This document shows, piece by piece, positions 5,234 through 13,475 of a stretch of 23,152 nucleotides of DNA. Source of the stretch: a virus; the IMG/VR virus record IMGVR_UViG_3300009481_000106, positions 1-23,152 of that record. One strand, 5' to 3'. Position 1 is the first letter of the stretch; each line of letters opens with the position of its first letter. The position numbers were made by a program, and so were the translations under genes. Under the pieces are notes generated by a model. It had not been told where the DNA came from. It saw only the letters and a program-made list of their open reading frames with translations, and did not search any database.

Positions 5234-5269
5234 AATGCCTAGTTATTAATTTAACTAGGCATTTTTTTT
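5234..5269 (+). terminator. Strong intrinsic terminator closing the cargo island
   Basis: ATGCCTAGTT (5235-5244) pairs perfectly with AACTAGGCAT (5253-5262) around an 8-nt loop, and an eight-T run follows (5262-5269). It separates the cargo cassettes from the large terminase gene. The remaining 5270-5434 holds small imperfect palindromes but no gene or tRNA that I can support. Confidence 0.88.
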
Positions 5270-5399
5270 GTTTCCCATCTAAAAAAAAGGCTCATTATCT
5301 ATTCTAAAATCGATAATTAAAAACGTAGATTTTCCCAACCTACGGCTACTAGGTTCTTGCACGAACGCAAGCGTTAGACAAGAGATATACGTGTACTTC

Positions 5400-5434
5400 T
5401 TGCTCTTTTCTTACGGCTATTGTAGTATGCGATT
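5400..5434 (+). promoter_or_regulatory. Possible promoter giving a leaderless terL transcript
   Basis: TTGCTC at 5400-5405, a 17-nt spacer, TAGTAT at 5423-5428, 6 nt, then ATG 5435. There is no ribosome binding site before the ATG, and a stop codon at 5423-5425 blocks any upstream in-frame start. Because a strong terminator lies just upstream, a promoter is needed in this interval; this is the best candidate. Confidence 0.4.
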
Positions 5435-6907
5435 ATGACACTACAAAACCTACCTACTGATAAACTAAGGCTCGAAGTAGAGAGGCTCATGATAAAAAGC
5501 ATTCAGCTGGCTCAAGATAATTTTTTATTTTTTGTAAAAGAAATGTGGCCAGACTTCATTTATCGTAATACACCTAATAAAGACCAATGGGGACATCATC
5601 AAATAATAGCAAATGAGTTTACAAATATTGCTAAAGAAAAAAAAGGGAGGCTCATAATAAATATGCCTCCTAGGCATACGAAGTCTGAATTTGCATCAAT
5701 TTATTTTCCCGCTTGGATCATAGGGAAGTTTCCAAAAATGAAAATTATGCAAGTGTCACATAACACAGAACTTGCAGTAAGGTTCGGTAGTAAGGTTCGT
5801 AATATTGTGGGTTCACCAGAATACAAACAAATATTTGGAGATGTGAAACTTCGTGAGGACTCCAAAGCAAAAGGTAGATGGGAAACAAATCATGGTGGAG
5901 AATATTATGCAGCTGGCGTCGGCGCAAGTATCACGGGTCGTGGTGCAGACTTACTGATTATTGATGACCCACACACGGAACAAGATGCTATGTCTGATAT
6001 TGCTATGGAACGTGCGTATGAGTGGTACACAGCTGGACCAAGACAAAGATTGCAACCGGGAGGCTCGATACTTTTAGTAATGACAAGATGGGCAGAGGAT
6101 GACTTGACTGGCAGATTATTGAAGGCTCAAACAGAACCGAAAGCTGATACGTGGAGACAGATATCATTCTCAGCGATTCTCGAATCAGGGAACCCAGTAT
6201 GGCCTGAGTATTGGAGTTTAGAAGAATTAGAAAAAATAAAAGCATCTTTACCCATTAGAAACTGGTCTGCTCAGTATATGCAAAACCCTACATCTGAAGA
6301 GGGTGCTATTTTAAAAAGAGAATGGTGGATTCCGTGGAAGGGTCATATTCCAAATCTTATGCACGTAATACAAAGTTATGATACAGCTTTTAGTAAAAAA
6401 GAAACTGCTGATTATTCTGCAATTACAACTTGGGGTATATTTTATCCAGAAGAGGGTGGAGCTCCTGCTATGATTTTACTAGATGCGATACGAGGTAAAT
6501 ATGATTTTCCAGAACTCAAAGCTGTAGCCTTAGATGCTAATAAATATTGGGAACCTGAGACAATTATCATAGAACAAAAAGCAAGTGGTGAGCCATTGAC
6601 TCAAGAGTTCAGAAGAATGGGTATACCTGTAGTACCATTTGTACCAACTAAAGGTAATGATAAACACACAAGAGTAAATGCTTGTGCACCTGTATTTGAA
6701 AGTGGTCAAGTGTTCTTTCCTTATGGTGAAAAGTTTGCTGAAGATGTGATTGACGAATGTGCAGCTTTTCCTAATGGTGCTAATGATGACTATGTAGACA
6801 GCACCACACAAGCAGTGTTAAGATATAGACAAGGTAATTTTGTTTCTTTATATTCTGATTATGTGGATAATGAGGATCTACCACCTAAAGAGTATAATTA
6901 TTATTAG
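5435..6907 (+). CDS. terL: Terminase large subunit (packaging ATPase and nuclease)
   Basis: TerL cuts concatemeric phage DNA and pumps it through the portal into the head. The N-terminal ATPase part has a variant Walker A at residues 77-85 (M-P-P-R-H-T-K-S-E), a Walker B at 173-179 (L-L-I-I-D-D-P), and the R-W-A-E-D-D-L coupling region near 215-225. The C-terminal RNase H-like nuclease has its first Asp in S-Y-D-T-A-F, then I-I-I-E-Q-K-A-S-G, and a third acidic site in N-D-D-Y-V-D-S. Length (490 aa) is normal. The MPPRHTKSE form is typical of terminases of this type in Proteobacterial podoviruses. Unusually, it is separated from terS by about 3.4 kb. There is no ribosome binding site before the ATG. 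Confidence 0.95.
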   Translation: MTLQNLPTDKLRLEVERLMIKSIQLAQDNFLFFVKEMWPDFIYRNTPNKDQWGHHQIIANEFTNIAKEKKGRLIINMPPRHTKSEFASIYFPAWIIGKFPKMKIMQVSHNTELAVRFGSKVRNIVGSPEYKQIFGDVKLREDSKAKGRWETNHGGEYYAAGVGASITGRGADLLIIDDPHTEQDAMSDIAMERAYEWYTAGPRQRLQPGGSILLVMTRWAEDDLTGRLLKAQTEPKADTWRQISFSAILESGNPVWPEYWSLEELEKIKASLPIRNWSAQYMQNPTSEEGAILKREWWIPWKGHIPNLMHVIQSYDTAFSKKETADYSAITTWGIFYPEEGGAPAMILLDAIRGKYDFPELKAVALDANKYWEPETIIIEQKASGEPLTQEFRRMGIPVVPFVPTKGNDKHTRVNACAPVFESGQVFFPYGEKFAEDVIDECAAFPNGANDDYVDSTTQAVLRYRQGNFVSLYSDYVDNEDLPPKEYNYY

Positions 6908-6914
6908 GGATTAG

Positions 6915-9119
6915 ATGGAAGAGAACGAAACACAAACAGATTCTACTGGTATAGGCACGATCGCTACAGGAGTTGGACTTGGTGTAGCTGGCCTCCTTGT
7001 ACCAGGATTAAGGAAGAGAGGAATCAAGGCAGTCTCATCACTGTTCAAGAAGCCAGAACCTTCTCCTAAATTGATGAATGTAGAAGAAGCTTTAGAGACA
7101 GCACCATCACAACAGTTGACTGTAGTTCCTACCAAAGCATTAGATAAGATAAAAAAAATTACAGCAAAAGAAGAAGAAGAGCTTCAAGATATTATGAAAG
7201 CTGTCAAAAAGAACCCATTGACATTTGGTGGACAAAGTCCTGCTTTTAAAGAAGGCTTACAAAAGACTGGGTTTAATTTAAATATGGGATCAGCATTATA
7301 TGATTATGTGGCTTTGTATCCTACAAATAAATTATTAAAAGCAAAAGAATGGGTAAATGCTTTTAAGAATGAAGGCAAAATGAATACGCTACGTATACCC
7401 ACACCAGGATATGCAGATATAACAAACAACGTTACAAGAAGAGAGTTAGAAGATTTAAATATCGCAGTGTTTGATGATAAGAATAAAATCGTTGGTGGTT
7501 TTTTAAAATATGCACTAGATGCTGACCTTGATGTTGGTAAGTATGATTTACTTCAAATTATTAAAAGTAATCCTATGGCACAAGCTAGAGTTATGGAGTT
7601 TGGACCAACAAGAAAAATGGTAGATGCTATGGATAACTATGCTGATACAAGAGATAAGTATGCATCAGAACTTATAGAGTTTATGAAGCCAAAATTAAAA
7701 AGACTTGGGTATAATGCGTCAGATGTACAAAAGTTTGAAAGAGGTGTGCAAGGTTATGTAAAAGACGCTAGTGATATAAACGCACAAAACGAATTTTTTG
7801 TAAAACAAGGTTTATCAAGTCAGAATACAACAAGAGCTTATCGACCAGAACATATGCAACAATCTAATGATTTAAAAAATTTCCAAGAAAATTTTATCAA
7901 AAACTTTAAGGGACAGTTACTACCCTCTTCTGGTGCAGATAAAATGAGAAAAGCAGAACAGACTATGGCTATATTTGATAACACAGCTGGCAAAAGACTT
8001 GTGCAAGAATTAAATAAACATCAACGCACCATGAGTAATGAAATAGATACGTATAAAAGATTACCAAGTGTGTATGGTAGAGAAGGTTCGTATAGATTAC
8101 ATGGTCCAGAAAATTACAATGAACTTGTCGTGTATATAGATCCGAAAGCTAAAACATCAGGATACAAAGTACATATTCCAGAAGGAGGACAACATTACAA
8201 GAGTGCATCTGAAGGAGCACCTAGACATTCAGACCAATTATATTTTATGCGTTTTGGTATGCGTTCAGATATTGAAAACCCTAATATAAAAAATTATGCA
8301 ATAGACGAAATACAAGCTGACATCAATCAATCTGTGGGTAAATCTATGAGAGCAGCAAGAGATAGAAACGATCCTAACTTTCGTAGGTTCAATCCTTACA
8401 ACTTAGATTTTATTAAAAATATGGGATTAATGAGAGCAAAACAATTAACACCTAGGGCTAGAGAACTTGCAGATAAAGGAGTAGCTACTACGAAAGCAGA
8501 AAGAGCAGAATTACAAGAAATAAATTCTAAAGTAGATAATCTATTAAGATCAAACCAAAAGGTTCCTTCACCAGAAGCTTACGCTCGTGGACAACCTTAT
8601 CTTCCGATGGTTGATAGAAAAGATTATGGAGAACACGCTCTAAAAACTTTAGTAAGAAAAGCTATAATGGATGATGTTGATTTTGTATCTGTAAACTCTG
8701 TTGCAGTACAACACGGAAAAAGAACAACAGCTACAGGATTAAAAGAGTTTTACGGAGCTAGTGCAGATAATCCAAAAAGTGTTATGTATGATGCTATGCT
8801 AAGACTAGCCAAACAATATAATTCTAAGGTAGAAAAAAGAACAATATCAAAAAGTGATCCTAAGAAAGAATTTAAAGTTTTAAATGAAACTAATGAACAC
8901 GTTGCTGCTTTTAAATCAGAAGTAGAGGCTAGACAATTTGTGGATAGAGCTATGCGAGAAAATTATGGCAGTGATTTAAGAATGTTAAAAATTAAATCTA
9001 CTGACCCACGTATGTATTATGATACAATGTCTCTAAGGATAACACCTGAGATGAAAGAAAAACCTTTTAAGTTATATAAAAAGACAGGTGGTCTAGTCGT
9101 AAACCTTTTTAAATGGTAG
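6915..9119 (+). CDS. 734-aa protein with a region like large polyvalent protein domains (LPD)
   Basis: Starts 7 nt after terL with AGGGA just upstream. Residues 12-30 are Gly-rich and hydrophobic (G-V-G-L-G-V-A-G-L-L-V-P) and could touch a membrane. Residues about 393-690 recall a domain common in large polyvalent proteins of phages and mobile elements: Y-R-L-H-G-P-E-N-Y-N-E-L (393-404), I-D-E-I-Q-A-D-I-N-Q (463-472, usual form EEIQSDW), E-H-A-L-K-T-L-V-R-K-A (573-583), V-D-F-V-S-V-N-S (588-595) and G-L-K-E-F-Y-G (608-614). Such proteins are thought to be injected with the DNA or to act early in infection; that role is inferred. It sits between terL and portal, a position often used for ejected proteins. 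The tail ends G-G-L-V-V-N-L-F-K-W. Confidence 0.75.
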   Translation: MEENETQTDSTGIGTIATGVGLGVAGLLVPGLRKRGIKAVSSLFKKPEPSPKLMNVEEALETAPSQQLTVVPTKALDKIKKITAKEEEELQDIMKAVKKNPLTFGGQSPAFKEGLQKTGFNLNMGSALYDYVALYPTNKLLKAKEWVNAFKNEGKMNTLRIPTPGYADITNNVTRRELEDLNIAVFDDKNKIVGGFLKYALDADLDVGKYDLLQIIKSNPMAQARVMEFGPTRKMVDAMDNYADTRDKYASELIEFMKPKLKRLGYNASDVQKFERGVQGYVKDASDINAQNEFFVKQGLSSQNTTRAYRPEHMQQSNDLKNFQENFIKNFKGQLLPSSGADKMRKAEQTMAIFDNTAGKRLVQELNKHQRTMSNEIDTYKRLPSVYGREGSYRLHGPENYNELVVYIDPKAKTSGYKVHIPEGGQHYKSASEGAPRHSDQLYFMRFGMRSDIENPNIKNYAIDEIQADINQSVGKSMRAARDRNDPNFRRFNPYNLDFIKNMGLMRAKQLTPRARELADKGVATTKAERAELQEINSKVDNLLRSNQKVPSPEAYARGQPYLPMVDRKDYGEHALKTLVRKAIMDDVDFVSVNSVAVQHGKRTTATGLKEFYGASADNPKSVMYDAMLRLAKQYNSKVEKRTISKSDPKKEFKVLNETNEHVAAFKSEVEARQFVDRAMRENYGSDLRMLKIKSTDPRMYYDTMSLRITPEMKEKPFKLYKKTGGLVVNLFKW

Positions 9120-9127
9120 GATAAAAT

Positions 9128-9502
9128 ATGGCAAAAAAAAATAAAGATATAGATTTTACAGAAGTAGATGAAGCAAGAGCAAAAGAAAAAAGTTATTTTG
9201 AGAAAAATTTTGGGGTCGGAGGTTTTGACAAAGATTCTCTTATGGACGCTTTTTTTAAGCCTGCAGCTGGGGCTAAGCTAGATACTGACGCAGAAGGTAT
9301 AGACTTCATAAAAAAGAAAAAAGAGGCTTTGCAAGATGCTTATAAGGGAGTAAAATTTTATCCCTTACCAGTATCCGACATCTCATCAGATTTACAACAA
9401 ATTATGCAGAGAAATGTGGTGCCAGAACTTGGTGCAAAAAAAGGAAAATTCGTTAGAGTAAAAACAAAATTAGGTAGAACAAAAAAAACTAGGATAACTT
9501 AA
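9128..9502 (+). CDS. Hypothetical protein between the 734-aa protein and portal (124 aa)
   Basis: No family recognised. It is charged, starts MAKKNKDIDFTEVDEARAKE, has a Gly/Phe stretch F-G-V-G-G-F-D-K-D-S near 29-38, and ends in a very basic tail (K-L-G-R-T-K-K-T-R). AGGA lies a few bases before the ATG. The stop overlaps the portal ATG by one base (TAATG), so the two are translated together; a role as a portal-associated or internal virion protein is possible but unproven. Confidence 0.7.
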   Translation: MAKKNKDIDFTEVDEARAKEKSYFEKNFGVGGFDKDSLMDAFFKPAAGAKLDTDAEGIDFIKKKKEALQDAYKGVKFYPLPVSDISSDLQQIMQRNVVPELGAKKGKFVRVKTKLGRTKKTRIT

Positions 9503-11838
9503 TGGCAATAGAAGAAAATTTAGATGAACAAGAATCTGTGCAATTTGAAATATCAGATGAAGGTGTAGATGAGGTAGTAGAAGAGCAAGTAGAAGAAGAA
9601 CAGGATTTTTTTGCAAATCTTGCAGAGACTTTAGATGAGAGAACACTTGGGTCTTTAGCATCAACACTCATAACTGATTATAAAAAAGACAGAGAATCAA
9701 GAAGCGATTGGGAAAAAGCTTACACAGGTGGTTTAGACTTGCTAGGATTTAAGTACGATGGTGAGGGTCAACCTTTTAGAGGAGCCTCTAGTGTTACACA
9801 CCCTTTATTATCTGAGGCAGTAACACAATTTCAATCACAAGCTTACAAAGAATTGTTACCAGCTGATGGTCCTGTTAAAACAATGGTGGTTGGTGATAGT
9901 AATCCTGCAAAAGAAGCACAAGCTCAACGTGTAAGTGACTTTATGAATTATATGATTACTGAAGTTATGGAAGAATATACACCAGAATTTGATCAATTGC
10001 TGTTTTATCTACCCTTAGCTGGCTCTTCTTTCAAAAAAGTTTACTACGATGACCTTATGAATCGTGCAGTTAGTAAATTTGTACCAGCTGAAGACTTAGT
10101 TGTGCCGTATTATGCATCAGATTTAAAAGATTGTGAAAGAATTACACACGTTATTAAGATGAGTGAGAACGATTTACTAAAAAAAATGACAACTGGGTTC
10201 TACAGAAACGTTGAAATTACACCAACTCAGGCAGAAGACAACGAAATACAAGATAAATACGATGAAATGGAAGGTGTAACTCCTTCAGGAGACCAAGATT
10301 ACCAATTTAACGTTTTGGAAATGCATGTAGACATAGATTTAGACCAATATCGTTTAGAAGATGCAGAAAAAAAGGTAAAAGTTCCTTATATTGTGACAAT
10401 AGATGAGGGATCACAAGAAATTTTGTCTATATATAGAAATTATTCTCCAGATGACCCTTTATTTCAAAGAAAAGAGTACTTTGTACATTACAAATTTCTA
10501 CCGGGGCTAGGTTTTTATGGCTTTGGTTTAATACATATGATTGGTGGACTGTCAAAAACTGCAACTGCAGCTTTGAGACAGTTACTTGATGCAGGAACTT
10601 TGGCTAATTTACCAGCAGGTTTTAAATCTAGAGGCTTGAGAATACGAGACGATGAACAACCCTTTCAACCAGGAGAATTTAGAGATGTTGATGCTCCTGG
10701 AGGCAACATAAAAGATCAATTCCAAATACTGCCCTTCAAAGAACCTTCAAGTGTTTTGTTTCAATTGTTAGGTTTTGTTGTACAGGCAGGTCAACGATTT
10801 GCTGCAATAGCTGATATGAATGTTGGAGAAGATAAGCAAAATCGTGCCGTTGGTACCACCTTGGCGTTACTAGAACGTGGCTCTAGAGTTATGAGTGCAA
10901 TTCACAAAAGATGCTACTATTCTATGCGACAAGAATTTAGACTTATGTCTGATGTGTTTGCAACCTACCTCCCTCCCTTCTACCCATACGCTGTGTATGG
11001 GGCAAACCGACAGATAAAAGCTCTAGATTTTTCTGCTGAAGTTGATGTTATTCCTGTAGCCGATCCAAATACGTTCTCATTAGCTCAAAGGGTAACATTA
11101 GCTTCTCAGCAGTTACAAATAGCACAATCAAACCCACAGATACATAATATAAGAGAAGCTTATTATAGAGTTTATGAAGCTTTAGGCACAAAAAAAATAG
11201 AAACTTTATTGCCTCCACCAAAACAAAATACCCCAATAGATCCAGGTGTAGAAAATGCTGGTGCACTTCGTATGGAAATACCCAAAGCTTTTTATTTTCA
11301 AAACCACGATGCTCACATAGAAGCTCATGGTGCTTTTTTAAGATCAAGGATGGTACAGATAAATCCAAAAGTTTATGCTCTGTTACAAGCTCACATATCG
11401 GAACATTTATCTTTCAAAGCTAGGGCACAAGTTTTTTTACATTTACAGCAAGAAAGACCTGAACTTTTAAAATTACAAGAAACTGACCCAGAGGCATTTC
11501 AAGCTGAGACAGAAAGTATGATAGCTAGACAAATAGCAGACCTTACAAGTGTTCTTATATCTCAAGAAGCTGGTTCATCAAAACCTGACCCTGTTGTAGC
11601 TTTAAAACAAAGAGAGCTTGATTTAAGAGCTATGGATATGCAACGTAAAACAGAAGAGTTTAAACTTGATCAAGTTAGAAAGAATTATGAGTTTGATGAA
11701 AAGATTGATTTAGATAGAATGAAACGTGAAGATGCCGAAGTAGCTGGTCAAGAAAGAATTAGAGTTGCAGATGAAAAACTTGATCTTGTTGAGAGAAAAA
11801 TAGAAAATGAGGAGAATCGTGATGAACCAAAAGGGTAA
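9502..11838 (+). CDS. Portal protein (778 aa)
   Basis: The portal forms the dodecameric ring at one head vertex through which DNA enters and leaves, and which nucleates head assembly. An acidic N-terminal tail (residues 1-50) precedes the block S-D-W-E-K-A-Y-T-G-G-L-D-L-L-G (about 72-86), F-R-G-A-S-S-V-T-H-P-L-L-S-E-A (93-107) and Y-K-E-L-L-P-A-D-G-P-V-K (about 115-126), which I recall as hallmarks of podovirus portals. The C-terminal 100 residues are helical and highly charged, as expected for a barrel or coiled-coil end. Length fits large podovirus portals (about 700-800 aa). It follows the 124-aa gene by TAATG, and its 3' end overlaps the next small gene by 17 nt. Confidence 0.92.
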   Translation: MAIEENLDEQESVQFEISDEGVDEVVEEQVEEEQDFFANLAETLDERTLGSLASTLITDYKKDRESRSDWEKAYTGGLDLLGFKYDGEGQPFRGASSVTHPLLSEAVTQFQSQAYKELLPADGPVKTMVVGDSNPAKEAQAQRVSDFMNYMITEVMEEYTPEFDQLLFYLPLAGSSFKKVYYDDLMNRAVSKFVPAEDLVVPYYASDLKDCERITHVIKMSENDLLKKMTTGFYRNVEITPTQAEDNEIQDKYDEMEGVTPSGDQDYQFNVLEMHVDIDLDQYRLEDAEKKVKVPYIVTIDEGSQEILSIYRNYSPDDPLFQRKEYFVHYKFLPGLGFYGFGLIHMIGGLSKTATAALRQLLDAGTLANLPAGFKSRGLRIRDDEQPFQPGEFRDVDAPGGNIKDQFQILPFKEPSSVLFQLLGFVVQAGQRFAAIADMNVGEDKQNRAVGTTLALLERGSRVMSAIHKRCYYSMRQEFRLMSDVFATYLPPFYPYAVYGANRQIKALDFSAEVDVIPVADPNTFSLAQRVTLASQQLQIAQSNPQIHNIREAYYRVYEALGTKKIETLLPPPKQNTPIDPGVENAGALRMEIPKAFYFQNHDAHIEAHGAFLRSRMVQINPKVYALLQAHISEHLSFKARAQVFLHLQQERPELLKLQETDPEAFQAETESMIARQIADLTSVLISQEAGSSKPDPVVALKQRELDLRAMDMQRKTEEFKLDQVRKNYEFDEKIDLDRMKREDAEVAGQERIRVADEKLDLVERKIENEENRDEPKG

Positions 11839-12001
11839 AAAATCAGGACCACCACCTAAAAGTGGACCTTTACCACAAGGAATGAAGATCGGTTCTTTGT
11901 CAAATTTAGGTTGTCCTTATCGTGAAAATGGTGTAAAAAGTGATATTCAAGGTATTAAAGATATACAAGTAAAAGGCAAAAAATTTATTGGTGTAAAGTG
12001 A
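11822..12001 (+). CDS. Small conserved protein ending in KGKKFIGVK (59 aa)
   Basis: The ATG at 11822 has GAGGAG at 11809-11814 with a 7-nt spacer; an earlier ATG at 11807 has no ribosome binding site and is less likely. The product is Lys/Gly/Pro-rich at the start (G-K-K-S-G-P-P-P-K-S-G-P) and ends D-I-Q-V-K-G-K-K-F-I-G-V-K. I recall similar tiny proteins in marine phages, with no function known. The tail resembles that of the 295-aa protein at 20761 (R-G-T-G-F-S-G-V-K). It overlaps both the portal end and the next GTG start. Confidence 0.7.
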   Translation: MNQKGKKSGPPPKSGPLPQGMKIGSLSNLGCPYRENGVKSDIQGIKDIQVKGKKFIGVK

Positions 12002-12603
12002 TAGCTGGTGATTCAACAGAATACGAATTCATAACAGAGGAAATACAAAAGTTAAATTTACCTCCAGTAGTTTTAACTTGTGAGATAGGATTGCGTAGAG
12101 GATTAGGTTCTAAAACAATAATGGATGCTGTTATTGCTAAAGGTCCAGAATACTATAGACACATAGCAGTCGATCCTTATGGTAATTTAAATTATCAACA
12201 CTATGATGACAGACCTCCCTACACAGCAGATTACACAGACAATATGAAAGTAGAAACACTGTATGATTTAGTAAAATATAAAGAATTTGCTTTCTTTGAA
12301 TTTCCAGATACTTATTTTTTTGAAACGATGAAAAATGGTTATCCCATAAGTATTGATGGACAAGTGTATATGAAAGATACATATTCAGTTGTGCACTTAG
12401 ATGGACCTCACACTACTGACGCAGTAAATCACGAAATAAATTTTTTTATGAGATGTATGGAAGATGAAAGCATTATAATATTAGATGATCACAAAACATA
12501 TAATACAAAGACAATTGATTGGTCTTTAAGTAAATTAGGTTTTTATAAAATACGAGAGGGTGAACGCAAACTTATTTACAAGAGAAATAATGAGAACCTT
12601 TGA
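11998..12603 (+). CDS. Methyltransf_24-type SAM-dependent methyltransferase (201 aa)
   Basis: Class I methyltransferase fold: a motif-I-like loop C-E-I-G-L-R-R-G-L-G-S (28-38), an acidic end of strand 2 in I-A-V-D-P-Y-G (57-62), then V-V-H-L-D-G-P-H (131-138) and I-I-L-D-D-H (160-165). The DGxH and LDDH pair is typical of the Methyltransf_24 family, whose known members modify small molecules, sugars or glycan chains. The target here is unknown; capsule or surface-sugar modification, or a phage-borne metabolic gene, are both possible. The start is GTG 11998, overlapping the previous stop by 4 nt (GTGA), with only a weak ribosome binding site. It sits oddly within the head gene block, which suggests it was acquired. 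Confidence 0.78.
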   Translation: MIAGDSTEYEFITEEIQKLNLPPVVLTCEIGLRRGLGSKTIMDAVIAKGPEYYRHIAVDPYGNLNYQHYDDRPPYTADYTDNMKVETLYDLVKYKEFAFFEFPDTYFFETMKNGYPISIDGQVYMKDTYSVVHLDGPHTTDAVNHEINFFMRCMEDESIIILDDHKTYNTKTIDWSLSKLGFYKIREGERKLIYKRNNENL

Positions 12604-12763
12604 TAAAGCATGGAAACTAGCGATATCTCACAAAAAATGTAGCTTTTGTGAAAACCCTGCCGTAGATTATGAAAAGTTCAAATTTTATTGTCAACTATGT
12701 TGGGACAGAAAGGAAAAGGATAAAAAAAATGGCATTAACAGCACTAATAGGTCCAGCAACTAA
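12590..12763 (+). CDS. Small zinc-ribbon-like protein (57 aa)
   Basis: ATG 12590 lies inside the end of the methyltransferase gene and follows AAGAGAAATA. The product contains C-S-F-C at residues 22-25 and C-Q-L-C about 13 residues after it, a CxxC-x13-CxxC zinc-knuckle spacing, followed by a Lys-rich tail (D-R-K-E-K-D-K-K-N). It overlaps the holin start by 35 nt, so the three genes are packed tightly. Function unknown; nucleic-acid or protein binding is the usual role of such knuckles. A frame starting farther upstream exists, but this ATG is the better match. Confidence 0.65.
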   Translation: MRTFDKAWKLAISHKKCSFCENPAVDYEKFKFYCQLCWDRKEKDKKNGINSTNRSSN

Positions 12764-13139
12764 ACTGCTTGGAAAATTTATTGAAGACAAGGATAAAAAA
12801 AATGAGATTGCTTACAAGCTTTCTACTTTAGCAGAAAAGCATGCTCAAGAATTATCTAAAGGTCAAATAGAAGTAAACAAAGAACAAGCTAAACATCCTA
12901 GTTTGTTTGTTTCTGGCGCCCGTCCCGCAATAATGTGGGTTTGCTGCTTGGGGCTACTATGGCAGTTTTTCATAGGACCAATTTTAACTTGGTTCACAGG
13001 TATATGGATGCCTGATGTAATACCACCTGAGCTGGAAGTTGAAGGGCTTGTCACGTTGGTTATGAGCCTTCTAGGACTCGGAGCGATGAGATCCTTCGAG
13101 AAGTCAAAAGGTATTGCTAGAGAAAATATGAAAAAATGA
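12729..13139 (+). CDS. Holin, GTA_holin_3TM-like (136 aa)
   Basis: The holin punctures the inner membrane at the end of infection and lets the endolysin reach the wall. Start chosen at ATG 12729 (M-A-L-T-A-L-I-G-P), with AAAGGAAAAGGA just upstream; an in-frame ATG at 12669 lies within the zinc-knuckle gene and has no site. The charged N-terminal half is followed by A-R-P-A-I-M-W-V-C-C-L-G-L-L-W-Q-F-F-I-G-P (64-84) and a second membrane stretch L-V-T-L-V-M-S-L-L-G-L-G-A-M-R-S-F-E-K (107-125). The ARP start of the first segment and the LGLGxMRxFEK end are hallmarks of the 3TM holins of gene transfer agents and many phages. The stop overlaps the next ATG (ATGA). Confidence 0.85.
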   Translation: MALTALIGPATKLLGKFIEDKDKKNEIAYKLSTLAEKHAQELSKGQIEVNKEQAKHPSLFVSGARPAIMWVCCLGLLWQFFIGPILTWFTGIWMPDVIPPELEVEGLVTLVMSLLGLGAMRSFEKSKGIARENMKK

Positions 13140-13342
13140 AGAAGGACATTATACATAGCATAATAGATGTAGGTAGTGGTTTTATATTAGCTATTGCGAT
13201 ACAAATATTAATCTTTCCAATCTTTGATTTATATCCATCTTTTACAGACAGCTTAGGCATTGCTTTAGCTTTTACTGTAGTATCTATAGTAAGGTCTGCT
13301 ATATGGAGATGGGTATTTAGAAATTTTACTTTCAGATTTTAA
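13136..13342 (+). CDS. Small two-helix membrane protein, DUF7220-like (68 aa)
   Basis: Two membrane segments: about residues 11-30 (V-G-S-G-F-I-L-A-I-A-I-Q-I-L-I-F-P) and 38-55 (L-G-I-A-L-A-F-T-V-V-S-I-V-R-S). It ends with R-S-A-I-W-R-W-V-F-R-N-F. The layout 'A-x-Q-x-x-x-F-P ... FTVVSI-x-RS-x-x-x-R-x-x-F' is one I recall from phage DUF7220 proteins. Directly behind the holin and overlapping it by 4 nt, it may be a second membrane lysis factor; this is inferred from position. Its stop overlaps the next ATG by one base. Confidence 0.72.
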   Translation: MKKDIIHSIIDVGSGFILAIAIQILIFPIFDLYPSFTDSLGIALAFTVVSIVRSAIWRWVFRNFTFRF

Positions 13343-13464
13343 TGGTTAAGAGATTTGTTAAGACTGAAAAAGCGCTTGTAAAAAAAACAAAAAGAAGATA
13401 TCATCCTGTAGGTAAAAGACATAGGAAAAAGTTAGGTCCTAAGTCTTGTTTAAGAGTAAGATAA
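13342..13464 (+). CDS. Very basic 40-aa protein
   Basis: ATG 13342 overlaps the previous stop (TAATG) and opens 40 codons ending at TAA 13462-13464. About half the residues are Lys, Arg or His (for example K-K-T-K-R-R-Y-H-P-V-G-K-R-H-R-K-K), with a single Cys near the end. No family recognised. It is tightly coupled to the membrane gene before it and ends 11 nt before the methyltransferase start, so it is probably translated; nucleic-acid or membrane binding is plausible from charge alone. Confidence 0.55.
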   Translation: MVKRFVKTEKALVKKTKRRYHPVGKRHRKKLGPKSCLRVR

Positions 13465-13475
13465 GGGGATGGGTA

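Noticed and set aside
5335-5434. Possible tRNA or structured RNA before terL
   Set aside because: It has small palindromes (AACGCAAGCGTT) and a repeated TACGGCTA, but I could not form a cloverleaf with T-arm and acceptor on either strand.
12669-12728. Longer holin from ATG 12669
   Set aside because: The added 20 residues are out-of-frame translation of the zinc-knuckle gene; ATG 12729 has a strong ribosome binding site and gives the usual holin length.
13446-13475. Longer dcm from TTG 13446
   Set aside because: It overlaps the 40-aa gene, has no ribosome binding site and adds residues before the usual start of motif I; GTG 13476 has AAGGGG at good spacing.
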